Assembly: GCF_016429285.1 (NCBI RefSeq)
Contig: NZ_JAELUI010000017.1
Location: 1 to 54,426 of the forward strand
Source: Ralstonia sp. ASV6
GTDB lineage: Bacteria; Pseudomonadota; Gammaproteobacteria; Burkholderiales; Burkholderiaceae
DNA: 54,426 nucleotides
Direction of reading: 5' to 3'
The translations under genes were made by a program, and so were the position numbers. This document shows positions 33,979 through 42,958 of the stretch, one piece after another (the first letter of the stretch is position 1; every line of letters starts with the position of its first letter). The notes beneath the pieces were generated by a model. It saw nothing but the letters and a program-made list of their open reading frames with translations. It did not search any database and was not told where the DNA came from.

Positions 33979-35319
33979 ATGCAAGCCACCGAAGCCACGA
34001 CTGCGCCCGCCCAGGGCAATCGTGCACCGGCCCAGGCCATCTCCGCAGCTACCCGACGCAAGGCCATCATTGCCGCCACCATCGGCAACGGCCTCGAGTG
34101 GTTCGACTTCACGGTCTACAGCTTCTTTGCCGTCATCATCGCCAGGCTGTTCTTTCCCACCGGCAATGACTTCACCTCGTTCATGCTGACGGTCGCCACG
34201 TTTGGCGTGGGCTTCTTCATGCGGCCGGTCGGCGCCGTGGTGCTCGGCGTCTACGCCGACCGCGTGGGTCGCAAGGCAGCGCTCACGCTCACCATCATGC
34301 TGATGGCGCTGGGCACGGCCATCATCGGGCTGGCACCGACGTATTCGCAAATCGGCATCGGCGCGCCGATTCTGATCGTGATCGCACGGCTCATCCAGGG
34401 CTTCTCTGCCGGCGGTGAAGTCGGCGGTGCCACGGCCTTCCTGATCGAGTATTCGCCGGACGAGCGCCGCGGCTACTTCGCCAGCTGGCAGCAGGCAAGC
34501 CAGGGCATTTCGTTCATCCTCGGTGCAGCCATGGGTGCGATCGTCACCAACGGCCTGTCGCCCGAGCAGATCGACGCCTGGGGCTGGCGCATTCCGTTCT
34601 TGTTCGGCCTGCTGATCGGCCCGGTCGGCATGTACATCCGTTCGCACCTGCACGAGCCGCCCGCATTTGAAGAGCAGAAGACCAAGGCCGCGAAGGAGTC
34701 GCGCCTCGCGCCGCTCTCGCAGGTGCTGCGCGACCATCCGCGTGAAGTGCTCGGCGGCCTGGGGGTGACCATCCTCTGGACGGTCTGCACGTACACGCTG
34801 GTGTTCTACATGCCGACGTACGCCAAGCAGCAACTCGGCCTGCCGCTGGGTGCAACGTTCCAGTCGACGGCACTGTGCGGCGCGATCATCTTCGTGCTGT
34901 GCCCGATCATGGGTACGCTGTCTGACCGCATCGGGCGCAAGCGCATGCTGGGCACCGTGGCACTCATCATCGCTGCCGCTGCGTATCCGCTCTTCCACTG
35001 GCTGAACGTCAACCCGACCGTGCAGACGCTGCTGCAGGTGCAGGTGATCCTGGGTGTGCTGCTGGCAGCGTTCACCGGCCCGGCACCGGCCGTACTGGCT
35101 GAGCAGTTCCCGACGGCGGTGCGCTCCACCGGCCTGTCCATTTCGTACAATCTGGCGGTGACGATCTTCGGCGGCTTTGCTCCGCTGATCGTGACGTGGT
35201 TGATCGCCAGCACGGGCAGCAAGCTGGCGCCGTCGTATTACGTGATGGTCGCGGCCATCATCAGCGTGTGTGCACTGTCGCTGATGCACGATCGCACAGG
35301 CAAGCCGATCGAGAAGTAA
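33979..35319 (+). CDS. MFS permease, metabolite:H+ symporter (MHS) family
   Basis: 446 aa. GGAGG is 8 bp before ATG 33979; an in-frame TTG at 33964 is not needed. IGNGLEWFDFTVYSFFAV and YADRVGRKAALTLTIML are MHS hallmarks. Overall closest in character to alpha-ketoglutarate/citrate-proline type symporters. It resembles the MHS gene at 8470 along its full length. Convergent with the NAD(P)-binding gene across a shared terminator. Confidence 0.88.
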   Translation: MQATEATTAPAQGNRAPAQAISAATRRKAIIAATIGNGLEWFDFTVYSFFAVIIARLFFPTGNDFTSFMLTVATFGVGFFMRPVGAVVLGVYADRVGRKAALTLTIMLMALGTAIIGLAPTYSQIGIGAPILIVIARLIQGFSAGGEVGGATAFLIEYSPDERRGYFASWQQASQGISFILGAAMGAIVTNGLSPEQIDAWGWRIPFLFGLLIGPVGMYIRSHLHEPPAFEEQKTKAAKESRLAPLSQVLRDHPREVLGGLGVTILWTVCTYTLVFYMPTYAKQQLGLPLGATFQSTALCGAIIFVLCPIMGTLSDRIGRKRMLGTVALIIAAAAYPLFHWLNVNPTVQTLLQVQVILGVLLAAFTGPAPAVLAEQFPTAVRSTGLSISYNLAVTIFGGFAPLIVTWLIASTGSKLAPSYYVMVAAIISVCALSLMHDRTGKPIEK

Positions 35320-35343
35320 GCAACGGAAATCACTCGACTCGGC

Positions 35344-35373
35344 AACGGCCGGTGGCTCAACCCACCGGCCGTT
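35344..35373. terminator. Bidirectional terminator, MHS permease / NAD(P)-binding gene
   Basis: A perfect 12-bp stem (AACGGCCGGTGG / CCACCGGCCGTT) with a 6-nt loop, followed on the plus strand by CGTCTTTT. It overlaps the stop codon of the convergent gene (35357), so the last codons of that gene form one arm. Confidence 0.7.
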
Positions 35374-36109
35374 CGTCTTTTGCGGCCAGCAATGCGCCGT
35401 TCTCCAACACACGCACGCCGGGTGCATCCACACGTGCGGCGCTCACCAGCGCCGCCGCCACCGACTCCGCCGGCACGGGCCGCCACGCGGTCGGCACCAT
35501 CCATCCGATTGCGTGCGACAGATTTTGCGCAATGCGTTCGCCGAAGCGGAATTCGCTGCGCTTGCCGAGCAACAGCGATGGCCGCACGATCGTGACCGAT
35601 GGAAAGCCGATCGACAGGATGTCCGCTTCCACCTCACCCTTGCACCGATTGTAAAAAACACCCGAGCGCACATCGGCGCCCAGCGCGCTGACCAGCAAGA
35701 AATGATGCGCCCCGGCTGCGAACGCGCGCCGCGCCAGTTCCGCCGGATACTCAACATCAACGCGCCGGAATGCCGCCTGCGAACCGGCCTGCCGAATGGT
35801 CGTGCCCAGCGCGCAAATCACGATATTTGCAGCCAAGGCGGCGCGCGCTTCGGGTGCATCCAACCGATCGAAATCGACCACGCGTTCACGCAACCTGCCG
35901 GGCATTGCCTGCCCTGCTGTCAAGGCCCCTTGGCGGCGCACCAACGCCGTTACGCTACCGGCCCAGGTCTGGGCGACCAAGCGGCGCACCACCGCGCGGC
36001 CCACCAATCCGTTGGCGCCAGCGACAAGCACGGCTGGTCCGCGTGGCTGTTCGGCGGCATCGCCATCGCCCGCGAAGCCTTGTGCGACAGGCGTTTGCGA
36101 ACTCGACAT
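35357..36109 (-). CDS. NAD(P)-binding Rossmann-fold protein (HTATIP2/YbjT-like)
   Basis: 250 aa from ATG 36109 with GGAG close upstream; an ATG 12 bp earlier (36121) is possible. VAGANGLVGRAVVRRL is the dinucleotide-binding motif. The later strand ICALGTTIRQAGSQAAFRRVD followed by FLLVSALGAD and YNRCKGEVEADI is typical of HTATIP2/CC3-like atypical SDRs. Oxidoreductase activity is unproven; many act as NADPH sensors. Divergent from HU over a 312-bp gap that holds both promoters and no other gene I can see. Confidence 0.82.
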   Translation of the reverse strand: MSSSQTPVAQGFAGDGDAAEQPRGPAVLVAGANGLVGRAVVRRLVAQTWAGSVTALVRRQGALTAGQAMPGRLRERVVDFDRLDAPEARAALAANIVICALGTTIRQAGSQAAFRRVDVEYPAELARRAFAAGAHHFLLVSALGADVRSGVFYNRCKGEVEADILSIGFPSVTIVRPSLLLGKRSEFRFGERIAQNLSHAIGWMVPTAWRPVPAESVAAALVSAARVDAPGVRVLENGALLAAKDERPVG

Positions 36110-36421
36110 GATGTTCTCCATAAGGTTTGCATGGGCTGCGAATACACAGTGTACGGCGGCTTTCGCACCAATTTCCGGTGCCGGGCTTGCGCGCTTTCGG
36201 TGCATTCCGGGTGCGAGCAAGGCTGACGGAAATGCAAACAAACCCCGTCGATATCAGGTGTTTCCCGTATGCCCGCCCCGCAAACGTAGACGGGACAAGT
36301 GTCGGTTACGAGCAACGGCCCGCAAAGCCTTGCAGGGAGGGGATGTGCAACCCTGCGCAACGGTGATATAAAACGGGTCGCAGTACAACGCTGTCCAACA
36401 AACCTGATGTGGGGAACTGAC

Positions 36422-36706
36422 ATGACGACCAAATCCGAACTCGTAGCCGCCATTGCAAAAGACGCAGAACTGAGCAACGCCGCCGCCGAGCGCGCGCTGA
36501 ACTCCGCGCTGGAAAACATCAAGAAGACCGTCGCCAAGGGCGGCACCATCACGCTGGTTGGCTTCGGTTCGTTCTCGTCGGGCAAGCGTGCTGCACGCAC
36601 CGGCCGCAACCCGCGCACCGGCGAAGCCATCAAGATCCCGGCAACCAAGACCGTGAAGTTCACGGCTGGCAAGGGCTTCAAGGACGCCGTGAACAAGAAG
36701 AAGTAA
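36422..36706 (+). CDS. HU family DNA-binding protein
   Basis: 94 aa. [20 protein letters not shown], then [19 protein letters not shown] and [20 protein letters not shown]: the HU/IHF beta-ribbon arm with the conserved RNPxTG tip. It ends KDAVNKKK. As a nucleoid protein it bends DNA without sequence preference and helps replication, recombination and repair. GGGGA precedes the ATG. TGATATAAAA around 36363 may be its -10 region. Confidence 0.93.
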   Translation: MTTKSELVAAIAKDAELSNAAAERALNSALENIKKTVAKGGTITLVGFGSFSSGKRAARTGRNPRTGEAIKIPATKTVKFTAGKGFKDAVNKKK

Positions 36707-36745
36707 GAGTCTTCTGCCGCGCTCTACGGAGCCGGGAGACTTGCA

Positions 36746-36773
36746 AGGGACCCTGTTGGGTCCCTTTTCTTTT
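36746..36773 (+). terminator. Intrinsic terminator of the HU gene
   Basis: An 8-bp stem (AGGGACCC / GGGTCCCT), 4-nt loop, then TTTCTTTT. It lies 39 bp after the HU stop and just before the end of convergent hutD. Confidence 0.85.
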
Positions 36774-36799
36774 GCCTGCTTTTTGCCTGCGCGAAAAGA

Positions 36800-37384
36800 T
36801 CAGGCGACTGGCCAGAGCGCCACCAGATAGCCGACTGACCCAACTCGCGCGACCAGCGTATCGTTGCCCGACGGCGCATCCAACCACACCGCCGCACCTT
36901 GCGACAGCGACACATCCGCGCCATCGAGCGACAGCGCGCCATGCACGCAATAGACCACCCACTGCATGCGTGCGCGCGTAGTCGGCAGCGACCGGCGTTC
37001 ACCGGCGGCCAGCGTGATCGGCTCGGCGTGATGCACCCAGGTGTCGCGGCGCGTCATCACGTTGAAGTCTGACAACGGCGCATCCACTGTCGCGTGAATG
37101 TCCACTTCGCCCGGAAAGCGCACGGGGGCCTCGCCCGGTGCGAGCGAGATGACGTTGCCGTCTGCGCGGTGCATCGTCAGCCGACCACCCGCGATCACAG
37201 CCAGCGAGCGGTCAAACCCGGTAAAACGCGAGAACGGCCCTGCAGCATCGACCTGCGCAGTGCTGATGCGCCAGTCGAAGTTGTCGAGCGTGGCACCTTC
37301 GGGTGCGATGGCGATTTCGGTGGTGACGCCGCCGCCGTTCTTCCACGGCATGCGGCGCATTGCGTCTGCAGGAATCAGCTTCAT
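36800..37384 (-). CDS. hutD: HutD family protein
   Basis: 194 aa. [15 protein letters not shown] near the N-terminus is the HutD/Ves signature, followed by [25 protein letters not shown]. HutD is a cupin-like protein thought to limit histidine utilisation, perhaps by binding formylglutamate or urocanate. Its ATG overlaps the hutG stop by 4 bp (37381-37384), so it is translationally coupled as the last gene of the five-gene minus-strand run ABC-hutG-hutD. Confidence 0.9.
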   Translation of the reverse strand: MKLIPADAMRRMPWKNGGGVTTEIAIAPEGATLDNFDWRISTAQVDAAGPFSRFTGFDRSLAVIAGGRLTMHRADGNVISLAPGEAPVRFPGEVDIHATVDAPLSDFNVMTRRDTWVHHAEPITLAAGERRSLPTTRARMQWVVYCVHGALSLDGADVSLSQGAAVWLDAPSGNDTLVARVGSVGYLVALWPVA

Positions 37385-38328
37385 TGGCGGCGCAGCAGGT
37401 GATACGCCAGGCGCGCTGCCACACGCACGGTGCGGCGGTCCTGGTCGTATTCAGGGTTGGTCTCGGCGATGTCCGCTACGCGCACCTTGCCCGTGGCGCA
37501 CACATGCTGCACGAGCGCTTCGAGCACTGGCAGCGTGATGCCATATGCGGCGGGCGCGGACACACCGGGTGCGACTGCGGCGGCCAGCACGTCCATGTCG
37601 ATGGTCAAGTAGACGTGATCGACATCGGCCAGCCACGTATCCAGATCGGCCATGCGCGCGTCGAGGTGGCGCTCCTGCACGTCGGTGTCTTCCGCATAGT
37701 GCGCATGCAGCGCATCGGCACGATCGAACAGTGCAGGCGTGTTGGACAAGCGGCTCACGCCCAGACAGCAATACGTCAGGTCGATACCGTGCGCTGCACA
37801 GTCTTCAGCAATCTGGTCGAACGGCGTGCCGGAGTTGCCAGGGCGGCTCGTGCGCAGATCGAAATGCGCATCAAAGTTGACGATGGCCAGGCGCCCGCAC
37901 CAGCCCTGTTGCTGCCAATGCTTGCGCAGGCCCTGGTACGTGCCAAACGCAACCTCGTGGCCACCACCCAGCACCACCGGACGCGCGCCGGCATCGAGCA
38001 GGCCGGAGACAGCCTCACCGAGCGCGGTCTGCGCGCGTTCGAGATCGCCGTCGTCGCAGGTCACATCACCGGCATCGGCCAGGCGCGCGAGGCCGTGTGC
38101 CGGCACATTGGCCAGCGCGCGGCGAATCTCGCGCGGCCCCTGCGCCGCACCGGCGCGCCCGTGATTGCGCACCACGCCTGCATCGCAGGCAAAGCCGAGC
38201 ACGGCAGCCACGCCCGACAAGTTCATCGCACCGGCAGGCTGTGCGATCTGGAACAGGCGCGTCACGTCGCCGCGCTCGCCGCTGTCCTGTCGACCCTGCC
38301 AGATGGAAGCATCGAACATCATGGTCAT
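37381..38328 (-). CDS. hutG: Formimidoylglutamase (HutG, arginase fold)
   Basis: 315 aa of the ureohydrolase family. Mn ligands are visible in [13 protein letters not shown] and LTIDMDVLA. This is the arginase-fold HutG that hydrolyses N-formimidoyl-L-glutamate to glutamate and formamide, the fourth step of histidine degradation. Assignment against agmatinase or arginase rests on the coupled hutD and on [13 protein letters not shown], typical of formimidoylglutamases. Its start overlaps the ABC ATPase stop by 4 bp. Confidence 0.87.
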   Translation of the reverse strand: MTMMFDASIWQGRQDSGERGDVTRLFQIAQPAGAMNLSGVAAVLGFACDAGVVRNHGRAGAAQGPREIRRALANVPAHGLARLADAGDVTCDDGDLERAQTALGEAVSGLLDAGARPVVLGGGHEVAFGTYQGLRKHWQQQGWCGRLAIVNFDAHFDLRTSRPGNSGTPFDQIAEDCAAHGIDLTYCCLGVSRLSNTPALFDRADALHAHYAEDTDVQERHLDARMADLDTWLADVDHVYLTIDMDVLAAAVAPGVSAPAAYGITLPVLEALVQHVCATGKVRVADIAETNPEYDQDRRTVRVAARLAYHLLRRQ

Positions 38329-39125
38329 GAACGCGTGAGCACCGCTTGCAGGAACGATCGCGTACGCGCTTCCTTGGGCTCGCCAAAGATGACCGACGGC
38401 GGTCCGGCCTCGACGATGCCGCCACCATCCATCACCACCACCACGTCGGCCACTTCTCGCGCAAAGCCCATCTCGTGCGTGACGACCAGCATCGTCATGC
38501 CTTCCTTGGCGAGCAGCTTCATCACCTGCAACACCTCGCCGACGAGTTCCGGGTCCAGTGCAGACGTCGGCTCATCAAACAGCATCACCTTCGGCCGCAT
38601 CGCCAGCGCACGGGCAATCGCCACACGCTGCTTCTGGCCACCGGAGAGGCTCGCTGGCATCGCATCAGCCTTGTGTGCCAGGCCCACCTTCTGCAGCAGC
38701 TCGCGCGCTTCGGCTTCTGCTTCGCTCTTCGACTTGTTGCGCAGCATGCGCGGGCCGATGGTGACGTTGTGCAGCACCGAAAGGTGCGGAAACAGGTTGA
38801 ACGACTGGAACACCATGCCGACCTGCTGGCGCAGGTGGTTCAGGTCGTTCTCGGGCAGCATCGTGCCGTTGTCGATCAGCCGCTTGCCGCAGATGTCGAT
38901 GGTGCCGCCTTCGGGCACTTCCAGCCCGTTGCAGCAGCGCAGGAAGGTGCTCTTGCCCGAGCCGCTTGGGCCGATCACCACCACCACCTGCGAGGCGTCG
39001 ACCTCGAAGTCGATGCCCTTGAGCACGGTGTGATCGCCGTACGATTTGGTCAGGCCGCGGATCTGGATCATCGGCACATCCAGTGCGGATTTGAGCGTTT
39101 GCGGATTTGCGTTTGCCATGTTCAT
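38325..39125 (-). CDS. Polar amino-acid ABC transporter ATPase (HisP/GlnQ type)
   Basis: 266 aa. Walker [11 protein letters not shown]-loop [10 protein letters not shown], signature [15 protein letters not shown], Walker [14 protein letters not shown], switch His in VTHEMGFA: complete. [12 protein letters not shown] and the C-terminal PPSVIFGEP are typical of the histidine/glutamine class. It is coupled to hutG downstream and overlaps the permease gene upstream by 4 bp, so the importer probably brings in histidine or a degradation intermediate. Confidence 0.93.
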   Translation of the reverse strand: MNMANANPQTLKSALDVPMIQIRGLTKSYGDHTVLKGIDFEVDASQVVVVIGPSGSGKSTFLRCCNGLEVPEGGTIDICGKRLIDNGTMLPENDLNHLRQQVGMVFQSFNLFPHLSVLHNVTIGPRMLRNKSKSEAEAEARELLQKVGLAHKADAMPASLSGGQKQRVAIARALAMRPKVMLFDEPTSALDPELVGEVLQVMKLLAKEGMTMLVVTHEMGFAREVADVVVVMDGGGIVEAGPPSVIFGEPKEARTRSFLQAVLTRS

Positions 39126-39790
39126 TGCACCATGCCTCCCGCACGGATGTTGCGTTCAAGCCGATGCAGCAAATAGCTCGCGGCGCTGGTGAGCACCAGA
39201 TACACCAGTGCAATCGCCAGGTACACCTCCAGCGAGCGGTACGACACGCTGATGATCTTCTGCCCTTCGTGCATCAGGTCGTGAATAGTCAGCAGCGACA
39301 CCAGCGCCGAGTTCTTGATCAGTGCAATGAACTCGTTGCCCAGCGGCGGGATCATCCGCACTACGGCCTGCGGCAGGATGATGGCGCGCATCGACTGCGC
39401 CGACGACATGCCGATCGAGCGCGCCGCTTCCATCTGCCCACGATCGACCGACTGGATCGCACCGCGCACGATTTCCGACACATAGGCGCCCGAATACACG
39501 CCCAGCCCCAGCACGCCGCACACGAAGGCCGGCAGCAGGATGTCGAACTGCGGCAGCCCGAAGAACAGCAGGAAGAGCTGCACCAGCAGCGGTGTGCCAC
39601 GGATGAACGTCACGTACACCGTGCAGATGCCGTAGACAAAACGCCGGCGCGGGTTCAGCCGACCGATGCCGACCAGCAGGCCCAGCACACAGCCGAGCAT
39701 CAACGCGACAGCCGTCACCTCCACAGTGACCAGCGCACCGTGGAGGATGTCCGTCCATCCCGCCCAGACAGGAGAAAAATCCAATTCCAT
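39122..39790 (-). CDS. Polar amino-acid ABC transporter permease (HisM/GlnP type)
   Basis: 222 aa with five to six helices. [60 protein letters not shown] (the EAA coupling loop) and [19 protein letters not shown] are diagnostic of this class. A single permease gene means it probably works as a homodimer. The stop/start overlap with the ATPase gene is 4 bp. Confidence 0.93.
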   Translation of the reverse strand: MELDFSPVWAGWTDILHGALVTVEVTAVALMLGCVLGLLVGIGRLNPRRRFVYGICTVYVTFIRGTPLLVQLFLLFFGLPQFDILLPAFVCGVLGLGVYSGAYVSEIVRGAIQSVDRGQMEAARSIGMSSAQSMRAIILPQAVVRMIPPLGNEFIALIKNSALVSLLTIHDLMHEGQKIISVSYRSLEVYLAIALVYLVLTSAASYLLHRLERNIRAGGMVQ

Positions 39791-39808
39791 CAGCGTGTCC
39801 GTTTGTCG

Positions 39809-40564
39809 TTACTTGGCAGCAGCGCCAAACCACTTCTTGAGGATCTGGTCGTACGTGCCGTCGGCCTTGATCTTCTCCAGCGCAGCATTCAGCGCCTTGG
39901 TGAGTTCAGGCTGATCGCGACGCACGGCGATGCCGTATTCCTCGGTCGTCAGCGCCGGCTCGACGATGCGCAGGCCCGGGCGTGCCTTGACGTAGTACGC
40001 GGCAGCCGGGCGGCCCGTGACCGCAGCGTCAGCGCGGCCGATCTCGACCAGGTTGAACATCTCGTTGTTCTTCTCGACTTCCACGCGATCGACCTTCGGG
40101 TAGTTCTCGCGCAGGTAGTTGACCGACTTGGTGCCCACCTGCACGCTCACCTTCTTGCCGTTCAGGTCGGCCGGCGTCTTGACCGTCGTGTTGCCCTGCT
40201 TGACCAGTGCAACCAGACCACCGTGGTAGTACGGCACCGTGAAGTCCACGACCTTCTTGCGCTCCTCGGTGATGTAGATGCCCGAGATGGCCACGTCGAA
40301 GCGGCGCGAGATCAGGCCCGGCACGAGGCCCTTGAAGTCGATGTCGGTCCACTCGACCGGGCGGCCCATGGTGCGGGCCAGCGCCTCGATCAGGTCCACA
40401 TCAAAGCCGGTGCGCTTGCCGTTCTCGACAAACTCCATCGGCGCGAAGGTGGCATCGGTGGCCACGCGCAGCGGTTCGCCCGCAGCGTGCGCAGCAGTAG
40501 CGAAGGACGCCGCAGCGGACAACGCCACGGCACAAGCCAGCATAAAACGACGGCGATTCCCCAT
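39809..40564 (-). CDS. Polar amino-acid ABC transporter substrate-binding protein
   Basis: 251 aa from ATG 40564 (AGGAGA 8 bp upstream). A signal peptide with NRRRF head is cleaved near AAHAAG. RVATDATFAPMEFVENGKRTGFD, FDVAISGIYITEERKKVVDF and VQVGTKSVNYL are typical of GlnH/HisJ binding proteins. It is the first gene of the operon, so it should be the most expressed. The ligand is probably a polar amino acid; histidine is suggested by the coupled hut genes. Confidence 0.92.
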   Translation of the reverse strand: MGNRRRFMLACAVALSAAASFATAAHAAGEPLRVATDATFAPMEFVENGKRTGFDVDLIEALARTMGRPVEWTDIDFKGLVPGLISRRFDVAISGIYITEERKKVVDFTVPYYHGGLVALVKQGNTTVKTPADLNGKKVSVQVGTKSVNYLRENYPKVDRVEVEKNNEMFNLVEIGRADAAVTGRPAAAYYVKARPGLRIVEPALTTEEYGIAVRRDQPELTKALNAALEKIKADGTYDQILKKWFGAAAK

Positions 40565-40630
40565 GAGTGGTCTCCTAATGTGCATGTGGGGTGGAAAAAA
40601 CAATTCGGGCGACTTGAAGAATTCGAAGAT

Positions 40631-41392
40631 TCAACTGTCCTGCAGCCGCGCCGAAATGGACGCAGCGGCAGCAACGGTCATGTCGATCAGGCGCTGCTCC
40701 TTGCCGCGCACACGCGTGGCAGGCGCCATCAACGTAATGGAGCCGAGCGCGTGGCCGGGCATCCGGAACACCGGTGCACTCACGCCCCAGACGCCGGGGT
40801 CGACTTCACCTTCGGACAGCGCGTAGCCCGCGGCGCGAATGTCGGTAAGTTCGGTTTGCAGTTGCGCTTGCTGGTCCGTATCGATGGCCAGCAAGTCAGC
40901 GAGGATGGCGCGCGCTGCTGTCGGCGGCATGAACGCGAGCAACGATTTTGCCGAGGCGCCGGCCAGCAGTGGCACACCGCGCCCCTTCTCGAACGAGCAG
41001 CGCAGCGACTGCTGGCTCTCGACCATTTCCAGACAGACAGCCTGGTCCTTGACGGCCACCACCAGCCCGACCGATTCACCCGACTCGGCGACGAGCTTGG
41101 CCATGCCGATGCGCGCTTCCTGCACGAGGTGCGACGCGTGGTCGAAGCCAAGTGCGAGCTGCAGACTGATCGGACCCGGCGCGTAGGTGCCGGACGATTC
41201 GAGCACGAAGCCCCAGCGCTTGAGCATCGCCACTTGGCGGTACAGCGTGCTCTGCGGCAGGCCGGTCAGCTCAACCAGTTCACGCGCCGCGACCGGCCGG
41301 CCGTAGCGTGCGATGGTGGCGAGCACCATCAGCACACGGTCCGCACCGGCGGTGGGTTGTGCTGCAAGTTGTGGGGAACCGGGCTCGGCCAT
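40631..41392 (-). CDS. IclR-family transcriptional regulator
   Basis: 253 aa. N-terminal winged HTH (RVLMVLATIARYGRPVAARELVELTGLPQSTLYRQ split over helices) and a C-terminal IclR effector domain (GVPLLAGASAKSLLAFMPP, SEGEVDPGVWGVSAPVFR). It lies 66 bp upstream of the binding-protein gene on the same strand and is the natural controller of the ABC-hutG-hutD unit. Histidine utilisation is more often under HutC (GntR type), so IclR control would be a variant. Confidence 0.88.
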   Translation of the reverse strand: MAEPGSPQLAAQPTAGADRVLMVLATIARYGRPVAARELVELTGLPQSTLYRQVAMLKRWGFVLESSGTYAPGPISLQLALGFDHASHLVQEARIGMAKLVAESGESVGLVVAVKDQAVCLEMVESQQSLRCSFEKGRGVPLLAGASAKSLLAFMPPTAARAILADLLAIDTDQQAQLQTELTDIRAAGYALSEGEVDPGVWGVSAPVFRMPGHALGSITLMAPATRVRGKEQRLIDMTVAAAASISARLQDS

Positions 41393-41435
41393 CGCAAAAG
41401 CTCCGTGGCGTGGAATGCAACGGAGAATGCGACGG

Positions 41436-41478
41436 TTTTCTCAAATCATCAACGCGCAATTCCCGTTGGATGAGAAAA
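41436..41478. promoter_or_regulatory. Nested inverted repeat upstream of the IclR gene
   Basis: TTTTCTCA (41436-41443) pairs with TGAGAAAA (41471-41478), and inside it CAACG (41450-41454) pairs with CGTTG (41464-41468). It lies 44-86 bp upstream of the IclR start and is AT-rich at the edges, so it may be an autoregulatory operator or part of the promoter. It is also 23 bp from the end of the next gene. Confidence 0.4.
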
Positions 41479-41501
41479 GCACGCAAATTCAGTACTTACA
41501 C

Positions 41502-42020
41502 CTAGGACGTCTCGGTCACATTCCAGCTGTCTTCGTCCAAGCGTGCTTCCAGGAACGCGACGACAGCGTGGGCGGATGCCTCGCTGCGGCACGTGGCCAG
41601 CGCGGCGTACAAGGGCGCGGCCAGGCCGTTGAGAAAATCGAGCGGCGCTTCCGGCCCCTCGGCAAGGTAGCGCTGCAACGCCGAGAACGCACCCGCCTGG
41701 CTCAGGCGCCAGTCGGCAATCGAGGCCTGCCGCACATGGCGCGTTGCCACCTGCGTGGTGACCACCGGCTTGGGCGGCGCCTTGGGCTTCGGTGCCACCT
41801 TAACGGGCGCACGTCCGACCACGTAGCCGTCGGCAGCCAGGCGCATGAGATCTTCCATGTCCGGGCCGGCGCTGCTCAACTGCGCCAGGATCTCCGCGGC
41901 TGACCGCTCGCCGTTGACCAGCAGCAGGATCGCGCGCTGGCGATGCGTGACATGCCCACTGCGCGTCTGCAGCTCCTGCGTGCCGCGCTCGGTGCGCGAC
42001 AGGATATGGCTCAGGTCCAT
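41502..42020 (-). CDS. Unknown protein with winged-helix-like N-terminus
   Basis: 172 aa. Residues 1-60 (THRQRAILLLVNGERSAAEILAQL, then DLMRLAADGYVVGR) have the rhythm of a winged-helix domain, seen in several Burkholderiales hypothetical proteins. A Lys/Pro linker (KVAPKPKAPPKP) joins it to a C-terminal helical domain (WRLSQAGAFSALQRYLAEGP ... AHAVVAFLEARLDED). A strong GGGAGGGGA site precedes the ATG. Function unknown; DNA binding or second-messenger response would be guesses. Confidence 0.65.
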   Translation of the reverse strand: MDLSHILSRTERGTQELQTRSGHVTHRQRAILLLVNGERSAAEILAQLSSAGPDMEDLMRLAADGYVVGRAPVKVAPKPKAPPKPVVTTQVATRHVRQASIADWRLSQAGAFSALQRYLAEGPEAPLDFLNGLAAPLYAALATCRSEASAHAVVAFLEARLDEDSWNVTETS

Positions 42021-42272
42021 CGTTCCCCTCCCTTTTTTTATGTGTCTGTTCGATGAAGGGTCAGTCTAGAAAAACGCGGCGCAGCGCGGACCGTTTGAAC
42101 GCGGTCAGGCGCGGCATACCGACTATCACGTGCGCGGCATTGCATTTGCAGGATGGACCGACGCACGCGTCGATCATCAAATGCGAGTTGAAACCAGATC
42201 GACTCACAACCCGTTTATCGCCTCCGGATAGAAGCCTACAGTGCGGCGCATCTCAACCCACCGGAGCTTTCC

Positions 42273-42812
42273 ATGCCCACTCACCCCGTCCTCCGCCCCG
42301 CCCTGCTGGCCACCACCGCGCTGGCGCTGCTTGCCGCGCTACCGGCATTCGCCGCAGACGACGAGCTGGTCCGCCCGCAACATCTGGCTGCCCCGGACAC
42401 ACCGCAGGCTGCCGCCGCCGTGCTGGCGGCGCGCCGCTACGCCACCTTCTGGCATACCGGCGATGCGCGCTATGCCACGCAGGCGCTGTCGACCGACTTT
42501 GCCGACCGCACGCTGCCGGCAGGGCGCGTGCAAGGTCCGCAAGGCCCGCTTGACGCTTCCAAGGCCTTCCGCGCCGCTGTACCCGACATGCGTGTGGAAA
42601 TCGAAGACATGGTTGTGGCCGGCAACCGTGTAGCCGTGCATCTGCGCTTTCGCGGACATTTCACCGGCGAGTTCGGGCACACGCACGGACAGAACCAGCC
42701 AATCGACTTCCAGGCATTCGATTTGTACCGCGTGGCCGACGGCAAGATCGCAGAAAACTGGCACCTGGAAGACAACCAGACGCTGCTTGGACAGATGGGA
42801 TTGCAGCCCTGA
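42273..42812 (+). CDS. Exported SnoaL-like (NTF2 fold) protein
   Basis: 179 aa. Signal peptide ends LPAFAADD. The mature part has the SnoaL/ester-cyclase pattern: helix RRYATFWHTGDARYA, then FRAAVPDMRVEIEDMVVAGNRVAVHLRFRGHF split over strands, and FDLYRVADGKIAENWHLEDN at the end. NTF2-fold proteins of this type include polyketide cyclases and many of unknown role. The His/Asp pair in HTGD and WHLED is as usual. Upstream 42021-42272 holds its promoter and nothing else visible. Confidence 0.8.
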   Translation: MPTHPVLRPALLATTALALLAALPAFAADDELVRPQHLAAPDTPQAAAAVLAARRYATFWHTGDARYATQALSTDFADRTLPAGRVQGPQGPLDASKAFRAAVPDMRVEIEDMVVAGNRVAVHLRFRGHFTGEFGHTHGQNQPIDFQAFDLYRVADGKIAENWHLEDNQTLLGQMGLQP

Positions 42813-42958
42813 ATTCGCACGAATCTATTAACGCCCTTTAACAAGCTTGCACCCCACTCCCGCTATGCTTCGCCCCAGCTTGCAAGCCGCTTAGCGGCTG
42901 CCAGAGCGATAGAAGAAACGAGCCAGCGAATACAACAAAACGTCTTCAGGAGAAGCAC

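Noticed and set aside
33379-35433. 684-codon minus-strand open frame
   Set aside because: Antisense to the MHS permease gene and out of frame with the lipoprotein; no domain.
39107-41473. 788-codon plus-strand open frame
   Set aside because: Lies opposite the ABC permease, binding protein and IclR genes. Those have full family motifs; this frame has none.
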